Positions 18,846 to 27,442 of a stretch of 64,000 nt of DNA are shown piece by piece. Location: assembly GCF_900605015.1 (NCBI RefSeq), contig NZ_LR027575.1, forward strand, positions 364,690 through 428,689. The letters run 5' to 3'. The DNA is from Olsenella sp. Marseille-P4559. GTDB taxonomy: Bacteria > Actinomycetota > Coriobacteriia > Coriobacteriales > Atopobiaceae. The notes beneath the pieces were generated by a model. That model saw only the letters and a list, made by a program, of their open reading frames with translations. It did not search any database and was not told the DNA's origin. The position numbers and the translations under genes were made by a program. Position 1 is the first letter of the stretch, and each line of letters starts with the position of its first letter.

Positions 18846-21608
18846 ATGACATCAACCGAGGTGCCAAGCCTAGGTGATGGGAGCGCCTTCGTGGGACCAA
18901 GCGAGGTCGAGCAGGCGCGCTCTGCGCTCGCGCTGGTGGACGTTCCCGAGGAGCTCCGCGACAACCTGGCACTCTTCCTGCGCCTGGTCCGCAAGGTGCT
19001 TGCGGAGAATGACCCAGACCTTCTCGCCACCTTCGACCTTCTGTTGGGCGATGCCATCCGCGTGACGTATGCAGACAGCGTGGCACACACGGACGAGAAG
19101 GCTGCCCAGGCCCAGAGGGCGTTCAACGAGTTTGTCTCGACCATCGACGGGCTTTCCATGGACAGGGCAACGCTGCTCATGCGCGCTTTTGTCACCTACT
19201 TCCATCTGGCAAACATCTGCGAGGAGAACTACCGCGTCTCATCGCTGCGCCGCCGCGAGGGCGAGGTCCCCACAACGGAGTCCGCAGACCCCATCAACGA
19301 TCTTACGGTTGCCTATGGGCGGTTGGTTGACGAGTGCGGCCGCGCCAAGGCAGTGGCGCTTCTCAACCGCCTGGAGTTCCACCCGGTCTTCACCGCGCAC
19401 CCCACCGAGGCGCGGCGCAAGGCGGTCGAGGGCAAGATCAGCCGCATCTCCGGGCTGCTCACCAGGCGCGCGACGCTCGCAGGCCTGGAGCTGGTGGAGA
19501 ACGAGCGGCTCATGCTGCAGGAGATTGACGCCCTGGTGCGCACCTCGCCCATCGCGTACAAGAAGCCGACGCCCGTCGAGGAGGCCGACACCGTCATCGA
19601 CATCTTCGACGCCACCCTCTTCGACATGGTGCCCGAGGTCTACCGGCGCTTTGACGACTGGGAGCTGGGCTCGCGTGCCGGCACCGTGCCGCCCATGTGC
19701 CCGGCGTTCTTCCACCCCGGCAGCTGGATTGGCTCCGACCGCGATGGCAACCCCAACGTTACCGCAAAGGTGAGTCGCAAGGTGGCCGAGAAGTTCCGCG
19801 TCCACATGCTGGAGGCGCTGGCCGACAGGACCTACTACGTGGGCAAAAACCTCACGCTGGATACGCGCTTCACCAAGCCCTCCGACGCGCTCCTGAACCT
19901 GTGGAACCACCAGGTCGAGATGAGCGAGGTCCTCTCGCAGCGTGCACTTGAGGTCTCGACCTCCGAGCTCCACCGCGCCATCATGATCGTAATCTCTGAT
20001 CGCCTGCGCGCCACCATTCAGCGTACGGCCGACATCATGTACGCCTCGGCCGACGACTACATCGTCGACCTGCGGGTTGTTCAGCGCTCGCTCGCCGCGG
20101 CCGGTGCCGTGCGCACCGCTTACGGCCCCTTGCAAAAGCTCATCTGGCAGGCGGAGACCTTCGGGTTCTGCCTGGTGGAGATGGAGTTTCGTCAGCACTC
20201 GCTCGTGCACGCGCGTGCGCTCGAGGACATCCGCGAGCATGGGCGCTGGGGCGAGAGGGGAGAGCTCCAGCCCATGACGCGCGAGGTCCTCGACACCTTC
20301 CGCGCCATCGGCAGCATCCAGCGCGTGAACGGCGAGAAGGCCGCGCGGCGCTACATCATCTCGTTCACGCAGTCGGCGCAGAACGTGGCCGACGTGTACG
20401 AGCTGGCCCAGCTCGCCTTTGCCCACAAGTCTGACGTGCCGGTGCTCGACGTGATTCCGCTCTTCGAGCAGGTCGAGGACCTTGAGAGCGCCGTGGACAC
20501 GCTCGACCAGATCATCAGGCTCGAACCCGTGCAGAGGCGACTTGCCCAGACCGGCAGGCGCATGGAGGTCATGCTCGGCTACTCCGACTCCTCGAAGGAT
20601 GCCGGCCCCACCTCGGCCACGCTGGTGCTTCACGCGGCGCAGGCGGCCATCGCGCAGTGGGCCGAGAGGAACGACATCGACCTGGTGCTCATGCATGGCC
20701 GCGGCGGCGCGGTGGGACGCGGCGGCGGCCCGGCCAACCGCGCGGTTCTCTCGCAGCCCAAGGGCTCGGTCAACTGCCGCTTTAAGCTTACAGAGCAGGG
20801 CGAGGTCATCTTCGCTCGCTATGGCGACCCCACGCTGGCCAGACGCCATGTGGAGTCTGTGGCCGGCGCGACGCTTCTGCAGTCATCGCCTTCCATCGAG
20901 TACGTGAACACCGAGACCACGGCCAAGTACGCCGACCTTGCAGCCAGGCTGGATGTCTTGTCGCGCAAGCGCTATCGCGAGCTGCTCGAGACCGAGGGGT
21001 TTGCGGAGTGGTTCTCCACGGTCACGCCGCTTACCGAGATTGGCCTCATGCCCATAGGGTCGCGTCCGGCCAAGCGTGGCTTGGGGGCCAAGTCCTTGGA
21101 CGACCTGCGCACCATCCCGTGGATCTTCTCGTGGTCTCAGGCGCGCATCAACCTGGCAGCGTGGTACGGTTTGGGAACGGCATGCGAGGAGCTTGACGAC
21201 CTCGGGCTTCTCCGCCAGGCCTATGCCGAGTGGCCACTCTTCACGACGTTCATCGACAACATTGAGATGTCGCTCTCAAAGACCGACGAGCGCATTGGCC
21301 GCATGTATCTGGCGCTGGGCTCGCGTGACGACCTCGCGGAGAAGGTTCTGGACGAGATGCGCCTTACGCGCAAGTGGGTACTGGCGATTGTTGGTGACGA
21401 GTGGCCGCTTGAGCACAGACGCGTGCTGGGGCCGGTGATCCGCGCGAGGCTGCCGTTCGTGAACGTGCTTTCGGTGACGCAGGTGCGCGCGCTGCGCGAG
21501 ATGCGCACGCGCGGCGAGCACCTCACGCCGGAAGAGCGCGAGCGATTCATCTATCTCATCCTGTGCACCGTGTCCGGGGTTGCTGCCGGGCTGCAGAATA
21601 CGGGATGA
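18846..21608 (+). CDS. ppc: Phosphoenolpyruvate carboxylase
   Basis: The 920-residue enzyme fixes bicarbonate onto PEP to give oxaloacetate. The catalytic motifs are intact: FTAHPTEARRKAV (active-site His), MLGYSDSSKDAGPTSA, and MHGRGGAVGRGGGP (mobile loop), with the PKGSVNCRFKLTEQGEV segment. The C-terminus ends NTG, as the C-terminal glycine of the family requires. Length and motif spacing are normal for a bacterial PEPC. ATG 18846 follows GAGGGGGG. It probably supplies C4 acids in a fermentative anaerobe. Two hairpins follow. Confidence 0.95.
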   Translation: MTSTEVPSLGDGSAFVGPSEVEQARSALALVDVPEELRDNLALFLRLVRKVLAENDPDLLATFDLLLGDAIRVTYADSVAHTDEKAAQAQRAFNEFVSTIDGLSMDRATLLMRAFVTYFHLANICEENYRVSSLRRREGEVPTTESADPINDLTVAYGRLVDECGRAKAVALLNRLEFHPVFTAHPTEARRKAVEGKISRISGLLTRRATLAGLELVENERLMLQEIDALVRTSPIAYKKPTPVEEADTVIDIFDATLFDMVPEVYRRFDDWELGSRAGTVPPMCPAFFHPGSWIGSDRDGNPNVTAKVSRKVAEKFRVHMLEALADRTYYVGKNLTLDTRFTKPSDALLNLWNHQVEMSEVLSQRALEVSTSELHRAIMIVISDRLRATIQRTADIMYASADDYIVDLRVVQRSLAAAGAVRTAYGPLQKLIWQAETFGFCLVEMEFRQHSLVHARALEDIREHGRWGERGELQPMTREVLDTFRAIGSIQRVNGEKAARRYIISFTQSAQNVADVYELAQLAFAHKSDVPVLDVIPLFEQVEDLESAVDTLDQIIRLEPVQRRLAQTGRRMEVMLGYSDSSKDAGPTSATLVLHAAQAAIAQWAERNDIDLVLMHGRGGAVGRGGGPANRAVLSQPKGSVNCRFKLTEQGEVIFARYGDPTLARRHVESVAGATLLQSSPSIEYVNTETTAKYADLAARLDVLSRKRYRELLETEGFAEWFSTVTPLTEIGLMPIGSRPAKRGLGAKSLDDLRTIPWIFSWSQARINLAAWYGLGTACEELDDLGLLRQAYAEWPLFTTFIDNIEMSLSKTDERIGRMYLALGSRDDLAEKVLDEMRLTRKWVLAIVGDEWPLEHRRVLGPVIRARLPFVNVLSVTQVRALREMRTRGEHLTPEERERFIYLILCTVSGVAAGLQNTG

Positions 21609-21653
21609 CGGTTCTGACACGGTAGATCTGCCGACCACGTTGACGACACTGCT

Positions 21654-21688
21654 CGACGAACGTGTTGCGGTCTGCAACACGTTCGTCG
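21654..21688. terminator. Perfect 15-bp hairpin after ppc
   Basis: CGACGAACGTGTTGC (21654-21668) and its exact complement (21674-21688) enclose a 5-nt loop. No T-run follows directly, only ACGTTTCTG. It may terminate or stabilise the ppc mRNA. Confidence 0.55.
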
Positions 21689-21711
21689 ACGTTTCTGTGA
21701 CGTCCTGCGCG

Positions 21712-21741
21712 CGTCACACGTTTGTGTACGATTGTGTGACG
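21712..21741. repeat. Second hairpin after ppc
   Basis: CGTCACAC (21712-21719) pairs with GTGTGACG (21734-21741) around a 14-nt loop, 23 bp after the first hairpin. The loops and arms share the ACACGTTCG/ACACGTTTG theme, hinting at a duplicated motif. Confidence 0.4.
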
Positions 21742-21822
21742 GTTCGCAATACATTCGGTGTCGAGTGGGGTAGCCTCTGGCTGAGCAGCATTTGTGAAGC
21801 GAGAAAAACTTGGGATTGACGG

Positions 21823-21852
21823 TTGCGTTACACGAGCATTTTCGCGTAAGAT
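21823..21852 (+). promoter_or_regulatory. Promoter of tRNA-Val
   Basis: TTGCGT (21823-21828) and TAAGAT (21847-21852) are 18 bp apart and about 33 bp before the mature tRNA, as expected for a stable-RNA promoter. Confidence 0.5.
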
Positions 21853-21884
21853 ACTCCTCGCTGCATCCCCGGCAGCACAGATTT

Positions 21885-21959
21885 GGGCGTTTAGCTCAGG
21901 GGGAGAGCGCTTCCCTGACACGGAAGAGGTCAGAAGTTCAAATCTTCTAACGCCCACCA
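21885..21959 (+). tRNA. tRNA-Val (anticodon GAC)
   Basis: The acceptor arm GGGCGTT (21885-21891) pairs with AACGCCC (21949-21955); discriminator A and an encoded CCA follow at 21957-21959. The D arm contains TAGCTCAGGGGGAGAGC, the anticodon arm is CTTCC-CTGACAC-GGAAG with GAC as anticodon, and the T arm contains GGT-TTCAAAT-like AGTTCAAATCT. The 3' half served as the integration site of the downstream island; the gene stays intact because the element brought the same sequence. A strong terminator follows. Confidence 0.95.
21915..21959. other. attL, island left attachment site
   Basis: These 45 bp of the tRNA-Val 3' half, from the anticodon loop to CCA, are identical to 41619-41663. The match breaks immediately outside on both sides. 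This duplication defines the ends of the island. Confidence 0.9.
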
Positions 21960-21967
21960 TAAACTCG

Positions 21968-22001
21968 CAGGCCAGAGGGTGTTTCCTCTGGCCTGTTTTT
22001 T
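21968..22001 (+). terminator. Intrinsic terminator after tRNA-Val
   Basis: CAGGCCAGAGG (21968-21978) pairs perfectly with CCTCTGGCCTG (21985-21995) around a 6-nt loop, followed by six T. This is a textbook rho-independent terminator and, lying inside the island, was brought in by the element. Confidence 0.9.
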
Positions 22002-22088
22002 GTGCCCACCATATGCCCACCACGGTGTCCACCAAAACTGCAGTGGGGTGCTCGTGTTGCTGCGTGCCCACTGCGGCTTGGTGGGCAC
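22002..22088. repeat. Left cluster of integrase arm-type sites
   Basis: Five copies of (G)TGCCCACCA or close variants lie just inside attL: 22002-22012, 22014-22022, 22025-22034 (one mismatch), 22064-22072 (partial) and 22079-22088 (reverse strand). The same motif recurs at the right end (41455-41487). Short direct repeats flanking the core at both ends are typical of binding sites for the N-terminal domain of tyrosine integrases. Confidence 0.65.
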
Positions 22089-22119
22089 GAGTTGTGGAGA
22101 AATCATCTAAGTACGAAAG

Positions 22120-22147
22120 AGGCCGGAGAGGCATCCCTCTCCGGCCT
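22120..22147. terminator. Hairpin downstream of the hsd/AbiTii operon
   Basis: AGGCCGGAGAGG (22120-22131) pairs with CCTCTCCGGCCT (22136-22147), a perfect 12-bp stem with a CATC loop. On the minus strand it is followed by CTTTCG-like sequence. It lies 143 bp past the AbiTii stop and probably ends that operon. Confidence 0.6.
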
Positions 22148-22289
22148 GCATATGGGGCCTCCCGGGTTTCGGAAGGGCATCCCTCCGACCCACAGACTAC
22201 GTCGGACGTCCGTCGCTGTAATACGCTTCACAAAGTCTTCTTTACGCTGTCAGTTAGTTGCATGATAAGCGCCGAACTATCGTTCTCCA

Positions 22290-23009
22290 TTACCCTAATC
22301 CCATCCAGATGGTCAATAGAGCGCCGAGAACGGTACATACGACGCCGGTGATAATCGGGACGACAATGTTCCATGCAACCTTAGAAGTCCAAGACTCTTT
22401 TTCGACAATCTGGACGGGGAGGCCAAGAGTCTCATTGATGGCAGCATTGCCTTGCGCTGTCTTTGAGGCATCTACCTTAATGCCAAGCTTGTCGAGCTTG
22501 CCGTGTTGATCCTCAAGCATCATCAGCGCCTTGATGATGCGGTTGTTTACCTCTGCAAGGACTTTGCCATAGGCAGAAGAGGGAATGAGCTGACGGATAC
22601 TCACGCATTGTATGCCGCCGGACTTCTTAAGCACCTCGCCGGCAAGAAACGAGAGGTCACGGTATCCGCCAGGATCTGCCTCGGAGAGCTTCTGGACGGA
22701 AAGAATATCCTCTCTGATTGGAACGTCGGCAATCTCGTCGAGCGTGTCGCTGCTTAAACATCCAACAGGAAGTGGGACGTTATTGACCTGAACCATCAGG
22801 TTGAATCCTGAGTAAGTAATGTTCAGGCTTTTCGTCCTGCGGTAATCTGGGACGTCATCAGTCCCCAGGTATCCCGTCAGCTCATTCTCCGCCCATCTCT
22901 CAAGCTCCTCGTTATGCACGTCATGCGCAAGCACCTGAAGCCTCTTGAGGGACTTCTCGATGGGCACGTCACCGTTAACGGCGTCGATGATGATCTGGCT
23001 CTTGGGCAT
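22290..23009 (-). CDS. AbiTii-like abortive infection protein with C-terminal membrane anchor
   Basis: The 239-residue protein has an N-terminal part (IEKSLKRLQVLAHDVHNEELERWAENELTGY, cited in pieces: LKRLQVLAHDVHNEEL, WAENELTGYL, VPDYRRTKS) that matches the AbiTii domain found in phage-resistance loci. The middle is helical, and the end (residues about 210-239) is one transmembrane segment, WNIVVPIITGVVCTVLGALL. It starts eight bases after hsdR and is the last gene of hsdM-hsdS-hsdR-abiTii. This position suggests a back-up that acts at the membrane when restriction fails, but that is inference. Recognition of AbiTii is by pattern from memory. Confidence 0.7.
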   Translation of the reverse strand: MPKSQIIIDAVNGDVPIEKSLKRLQVLAHDVHNEELERWAENELTGYLGTDDVPDYRRTKSLNITYSGFNLMVQVNNVPLPVGCLSSDTLDEIADVPIREDILSVQKLSEADPGGYRDLSFLAGEVLKKSGGIQCVSIRQLIPSSAYGKVLAEVNNRIIKALMMLEDQHGKLDKLGIKVDASKTAQGNAAINETLGLPVQIVEKESWTSKVAWNIVVPIITGVVCTVLGALLTIWMGLG

Positions 23010-23017
23010 CCGTCTCC

Positions 23018-26000
23018 TTACTCGTCATCGGAATCAGAATCGTCGTCCTCGTCCCACCCACGACGTGCCTGTCGGATCAGCATCTCGGCGATGGCCCTCA
23101 TGATGGCCTCGTACTTCTCCCTGTCCTGGAACATGGAGGCGAAGGCGTCCTGGCTTCCCATGTAGGCGTCCATGGCCTCGTCACCAAAGATCTTGGGGAA
23201 GGTGCTGTCGGTGAAGACGGTCTCCCCGTCGTGAGTGAGGCTCTCGCGCACGCGCTCGTTCTTGGAGAGGCGGCGGTACAGCGCGTCCACCACCACGCGG
23301 TCGTCCTCGGTGAAGTCGCCCGCGTACTCCTCGTTTATCTTGGCCACGAGCTCGGAGAGCGGGTCCTCACGCTTGTCGAGACTGCTCTGCGCCCTCTTGT
23401 CGTTCTGCTCCAGCTCGCCCTTCTCGTCGGCCAGCTCGATGGCCCCGCGGTAGGTCTCCGTGAGCTTGTAGTAGTCCATCTGCACCTTGTCGTCGATGGC
23501 GTCCACGTTGATCTTGTCGGCGGTCAGCAGGTGTGAGAGGTACGAGAGGAGGATGTACTCCTTGTGCATCTCGCGGTCGAACATGCGGACGATCTGCGTC
23601 ACGTAGCCGTACCACTTGATGAAGCTGCGGACCTTGCGCCTGAACTGGTAACGGTCCTCCTCGGAGAGCTCGTTGTAGCGCTTGGCGCAGGGGGTGAGCA
23701 GAGACTTGATCCTGCCCTGCACGTTCTTGCGGTTCTTGCCGAACTCAAGCGCCGCGACCGCGTCGGCGTCCTTCTCCGTGTACACGTGGTAGCCGTGGAT
23801 CTCGCGCAAAAGGCCGTAGATCCTGTCGGTGTCGATGGGCTCGGCGAGGTCGGTCTCGATGTAGTAGGGCTGGAATGCCTTGAGGATGTCGTCGCGCGTG
23901 TTGGCGAAGTCGATGACGAGTGTGTCCGTCTTGCCACGGCACGTGCGGTCGATGCGGCAGATCGTCTGCACCGCCTTCACGTCGCGCAGCCGCTTGTCGA
24001 TGACCAGCGTGTGGAGCAGCGGCTCGTCGAAGCCCGTCTGGTACTTCTCGGCAACCACGAGGATGGCGCCCCAGTTGTGGAACTCCTTCTTGGTCTGCGA
24101 CTCCTTCACGTGCTGGCCGTCGTAGCCCACGTTCATGCCGCCCTCGGTGTACTCGGGGCCGTCCGTGCCGTCGGCCGGGTCCTGCAGCGCGCCCGAGAAG
24201 GCCACGAGCACCTCGATGCCGCGGTAGCCCTGCGACTCGATGTAGCCCTTGATGGCGCGCTGGTAGCGCACAGCTGCGAGCCGCGAGCCGGTGACTACCA
24301 TCATCTTGCCACGCCCGCCGATCTTCCTGCCCGTAATCTCGCGATAGGCCTCCACGATGACGCGGGCCTTCTGCTCGATGGCGTAGGGGTGGAGCTCGGT
24401 GTACTTGCGCAGCAGCTTGAGCGTGGGCGAGCTTGGCACGTCGGGGTCGTCGGGGATGGACTTCGCCAACTGCACCGCCTCGTCGTAGGTCACGTAGTTG
24501 GCGAGCGGGTCCAGGATGAAGCCCTCCTCTATGGCCTGCCGCATGCTGTACACGTGGAAGGGCGCATACGAGCCGTCCGGCATCTCCTCCCCGAAGAGCT
24601 CGAGCGTCTGCTTCTTGGGCGTGGCCGTGAAGGCGAGGAAGGTTATGTTGTCGTGCCTGCCCTGCGCGGCCATCTGACGCAGCATCCCGTCGCGCTCGTA
24701 GTCGCTCGCGTCCTCCCACTGTTCCTCGTAGTCGGCGAACTCCTTGAGCGCCTCCTCGGTGTCCGCTAGGGCCTGCTTGAGATGTATGGCGTGGCTGCCA
24801 GTCTGCGAGCTGTGGGCCTCGTCCACGATGACGCAGAACCTCTTGCCAGTCGAATGCACCTCCTCATAGATTATCGAGTACTTCTGCAGCGTGGAGACGA
24901 TGAGCTTGGCACCGTCGTTGAGTGCGTCGCGGAGGTCCTTGGAGGTGCACTTGTCGTCAATGACGGTGACCTGCCCTTTCTGGTGGTCGAGCCCTCCCAC
25001 GGTCTCCTGGAGCTGTCGGTCGAGGACCGTGCGGTCAGTCACGATGACCACGGAGTCGAACATGGGCCTGTCGTTCTCGTCGAACATGGTGGAGAGCTGA
25101 TAGGCGCACCACGCGATCGAGTTCGACTTGCCCGAGCCCGCGCTGTGCTGCACGAGGTAGCTGTGCCCCGGCCCCTTGGCACGTACGTCACGCGTGATCC
25201 TGCGCACCACGTCGAGCTGGTGGTAGCGCGGGAAGATAATGTGCCGAACTGTCTTTACCTGCTCCTGCCCATCCGCGTCGATAAATGTCTCCTGCTTCTC
25301 CTCCACGTGCTCGTAGCGGTTGAGGATGTCGAGCAGGGAGTCGGCCTGAAGCACATCCTCCCAGAGGTAGCTCGTCTGATAGCCGTCGGGGTTGGGCGGG
25401 TTCCCCCTGCCGCCGTCGACACCGGGCCCGTTCGAGCCCTGGTTGAACGGCAGAAAGTAGGTGTCCTCACCCCTGAGCTCGGTCGCCAACCACGCCTGCG
25501 AGAGATCCACGGCGAAGAACGCCACGATGCGCGAGTCGAAGCGGAAAGCCTCCTCGCGCGGATCGCGGTCGAGTTTCCACTGACGGATGGCGTCCTCGTG
25601 GGTCTGTCCCGTGAACTGGTCCTTGAGCTCCAAGGCGACGAGCGGGATGCCGTTCACGTCGAGCACCACGTCTACGGTGTTTCGCGTGTCGGTGGCCGAG
25701 TAGTGGAACTGGCGGATGCAGCGCAGGCAGTTCTTCCGGTAGAGCCTCTCGGTCTTGGGGTTGAGCCCCGACTCGGGGCGAAACTCAACGACCTTGAACT
25801 TGAGTCCACGGTGCTTGAACCCATGCTTCAGCACGTGAAGGATGCCGTCGTGGCTCACCGCGTCCTGGAAGGCCTTGAAGAACATCCGGGTGGGGTCGGC
25901 CGTCTTGCAGCGCTTCTCGAAGAGCCCCCACGTCTTGGGCTGCGTGGTCTGGACGTAGTTGACCAGCGTGGCGATGTCGATGCCATGGCCAGGCATGTCC

Positions 26001-26152
26001 GAATAGCCGTGCCCCTCGAGGGCCTGGTACGTGCCATCTTCGACGTAGATGAACGACTGCTTGTCAGATGCCTTGAGCCAACCTCCCTCCTCTGAGGTGA
26101 GGTAAGCCTCGATATCCTCCTCGAGGTTGCGCTCTTTTGTATCGGTCGCCAT
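23018..26152 (-). CDS. hsdR: Type I restriction enzyme, R (endonuclease/translocase) subunit
   Basis: The 1044-residue protein has an N-terminal nuclease domain with VDVVLDVNGIPLVALELKD (PD-D/ExK: Asp and Glu-x-Lys), Walker A HSAGSGKS, DEAH in VIVDEAHSSQTG, the LAFTATPKK motif III, and the QTGFDEPLLHTLVIDK and QTICRIDRT helicase motifs. It translocates DNA and cuts at a distance when bound to HsdM2S. ATG 26152 is four bases after the hsdS stop with GGGAGGTG as ribosome site; the longer frame upstream overlaps hsdS and was rejected. The acidic tail (DEDDDSDSDDE) is notable. Confidence 0.95.
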   Translation of the reverse strand: MATDTKERNLEEDIEAYLTSEEGGWLKASDKQSFIYVEDGTYQALEGHGYSDMPGHGIDIATLVNYVQTTQPKTWGLFEKRCKTADPTRMFFKAFQDAVSHDGILHVLKHGFKHRGLKFKVVEFRPESGLNPKTERLYRKNCLRCIRQFHYSATDTRNTVDVVLDVNGIPLVALELKDQFTGQTHEDAIRQWKLDRDPREEAFRFDSRIVAFFAVDLSQAWLATELRGEDTYFLPFNQGSNGPGVDGGRGNPPNPDGYQTSYLWEDVLQADSLLDILNRYEHVEEKQETFIDADGQEQVKTVRHIIFPRYHQLDVVRRITRDVRAKGPGHSYLVQHSAGSGKSNSIAWCAYQLSTMFDENDRPMFDSVVIVTDRTVLDRQLQETVGGLDHQKGQVTVIDDKCTSKDLRDALNDGAKLIVSTLQKYSIIYEEVHSTGKRFCVIVDEAHSSQTGSHAIHLKQALADTEEALKEFADYEEQWEDASDYERDGMLRQMAAQGRHDNITFLAFTATPKKQTLELFGEEMPDGSYAPFHVYSMRQAIEEGFILDPLANYVTYDEAVQLAKSIPDDPDVPSSPTLKLLRKYTELHPYAIEQKARVIVEAYREITGRKIGGRGKMMVVTGSRLAAVRYQRAIKGYIESQGYRGIEVLVAFSGALQDPADGTDGPEYTEGGMNVGYDGQHVKESQTKKEFHNWGAILVVAEKYQTGFDEPLLHTLVIDKRLRDVKAVQTICRIDRTCRGKTDTLVIDFANTRDDILKAFQPYYIETDLAEPIDTDRIYGLLREIHGYHVYTEKDADAVAALEFGKNRKNVQGRIKSLLTPCAKRYNELSEEDRYQFRRKVRSFIKWYGYVTQIVRMFDREMHKEYILLSYLSHLLTADKINVDAIDDKVQMDYYKLTETYRGAIELADEKGELEQNDKRAQSSLDKREDPLSELVAKINEEYAGDFTEDDRVVVDALYRRLSKNERVRESLTHDGETVFTDSTFPKIFGDEAMDAYMGSQDAFASMFQDREKYEAIMRAIAEMLIRQARRGWDEDDDSDSDDE

Positions 26153-26156
26153 GGGG

Positions 26157-27440
26157 CTACACCTCCCGCTTTCCAGTGACCACCTCGTAGATGAGCGACT
26201 GTTTGTAGGCCTTAAGGTCATCGATGATGGATTGCTTCTGGGCAATTGCCTGGTCGATTGCGTCGCACTTTGAATCAAGCTGATTGGCAATCAAGAGCTG
26301 CTCATCTAGATTAGGAAGCGGCACTTGCGCCTGCGCGAGCATGTTGGCGGCTAGGTTTTGACTTGTTGCGCCTATGGCTGTTGCCACGGCTTGGTTTAAC
26401 GTGGAAGAGCTTGCAAGTGCATAGTTGAGCCAGGAGGGGTTGCAGCCCTTGGGCCTTGCCACCGTGAGTGAAGAAGCGACTGTTCCTTCGTCTTCTTGTA
26501 CGTTGAGCGCGCACTTTCCAACACTACCCCTGAGACAATAAACTACGTCGTCAATATGCAGCCTGACACCTCCGAGGGAGTCATATTTCATCTGCGTTAT
26601 GTGCTTTGAGAACGTGTGGGAGAGATGTCTTCCGTTCAACTCTGCGGATGTGACGAACGGTATTCCATCGGAGACAATGTCATCGCCCGAAGGGTACCGC
26701 GCACTTCTATCACCGTTTAGGAAGAAGGCAACGTGCTTAAAACGCACAAGCGGCCAGTTAGCGGGCTTGTTGCCAATGAACGCATTGCCGCTTGGGACCA
26801 TCTCGGCATAGGCATTGACTCCAGAGTTCACGGTATGGGTTATAAGGGCTTGCTCATAAAGCTCATACTCCGAAATCAAAGCTTCAGCATGGCTAATTGC
26901 CGTGTCAACTTCGGTGCACTTGGCGTCAAGGTAGTCGGCAATGCGTCGCTGCTCATTAAGTGGCGGCAAAGGAATATAGGTGTTTAAGAAGTCATCTACG
27001 TGCAAGTCCCATTGCCCAACACGAAGCCCGGTTGAAAGACCCCTCCAGAGATCAGAGAGCGAGCTGCAACGAAGAAGATAATGAGCATACCGAGGCCAGA
27101 GCCCTTCCGACCTGAACTTAAAAACGTGGTAAGCAGGGCTAACGATGCCATCATAACCAGACAAGGCCATAGAGCCTTGCCAGGCCTTCATTTTGTTGAT
27201 TACAAAGTCACCTCTGTTCACATACTTGTACTTTGATGTGTCGCGTGAGGTGACATTGTGATTGTCGTCACGGCTGTCCTTGGGTATCACGCCATAATCA
27301 CGATAAAGCGATAAGACCCTGGCATCGAGTTTGTTAGTTATTGCGGATGGGGTGAAAAAAGCCTTAAGCCGGAACAGATTCCATTGGGCAGGAATCACCC
27401 CAATATATGGCAAACCGCTATCCTTCATCTCCCGTGCCAC
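26157..27440 (-). CDS. hsdS: Type I restriction enzyme, S (specificity) subunit
   Basis: The 427-residue protein has two target-recognition domains (about residues 10-165 and 215-375), each followed by a conserved helical spacer (IPLPPLNEQRRIADYLDAKC and VPLPNLDEQLLIANQL, given in part). The tail QKQSIIDDLKAYKQSLIYEVVTGK is typical. It sets the bipartite DNA site for modification and cutting. A GTG start is two bases after the hsdM stop. A/T content is clearly higher in this gene (for example 26300-27100) than in its neighbours, as expected for rapidly exchanged specificity modules. Confidence 0.93.
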   Translation of the reverse strand: MAREMKDSGLPYIGVIPAQWNLFRLKAFFTPSAITNKLDARVLSLYRDYGVIPKDSRDDNHNVTSRDTSKYKYVNRGDFVINKMKAWQGSMALSGYDGIVSPAYHVFKFRSEGLWPRYAHYLLRCSSLSDLWRGLSTGLRVGQWDLHVDDFLNTYIPLPPLNEQRRIADYLDAKCTEVDTAISHAEALISEYELYEQALITHTVNSGVNAYAEMVPSGNAFIGNKPANWPLVRFKHVAFFLNGDRSARYPSGDDIVSDGIPFVTSAELNGRHLSHTFSKHITQMKYDSLGGVRLHIDDVVYCLRGSVGKCALNVQEDEGTVASSLTVARPKGCNPSWLNYALASSSTLNQAVATAIGATSQNLAANMLAQAQVPLPNLDEQLLIANQLDSKCDAIDQAIAQKQSIIDDLKAYKQSLIYEVVTGKREV

Positions 27441-27442
27441 GT

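Noticed and set aside
19239-20849. 536-codon minus-strand frame opposite ppc
   Set aside because: Lies wholly inside the PEP carboxylase gene, whose motifs are intact in the other strand.
24782-26095. Long open frames on the plus strand opposite hsdR and hsdM (for example 437 and 557 codons)
   Set aside because: They are antisense to clear type I restriction genes, begin without ribosome sites and read as Val/Leu/His/Arg-rich composition, an effect of high-GC third positions.
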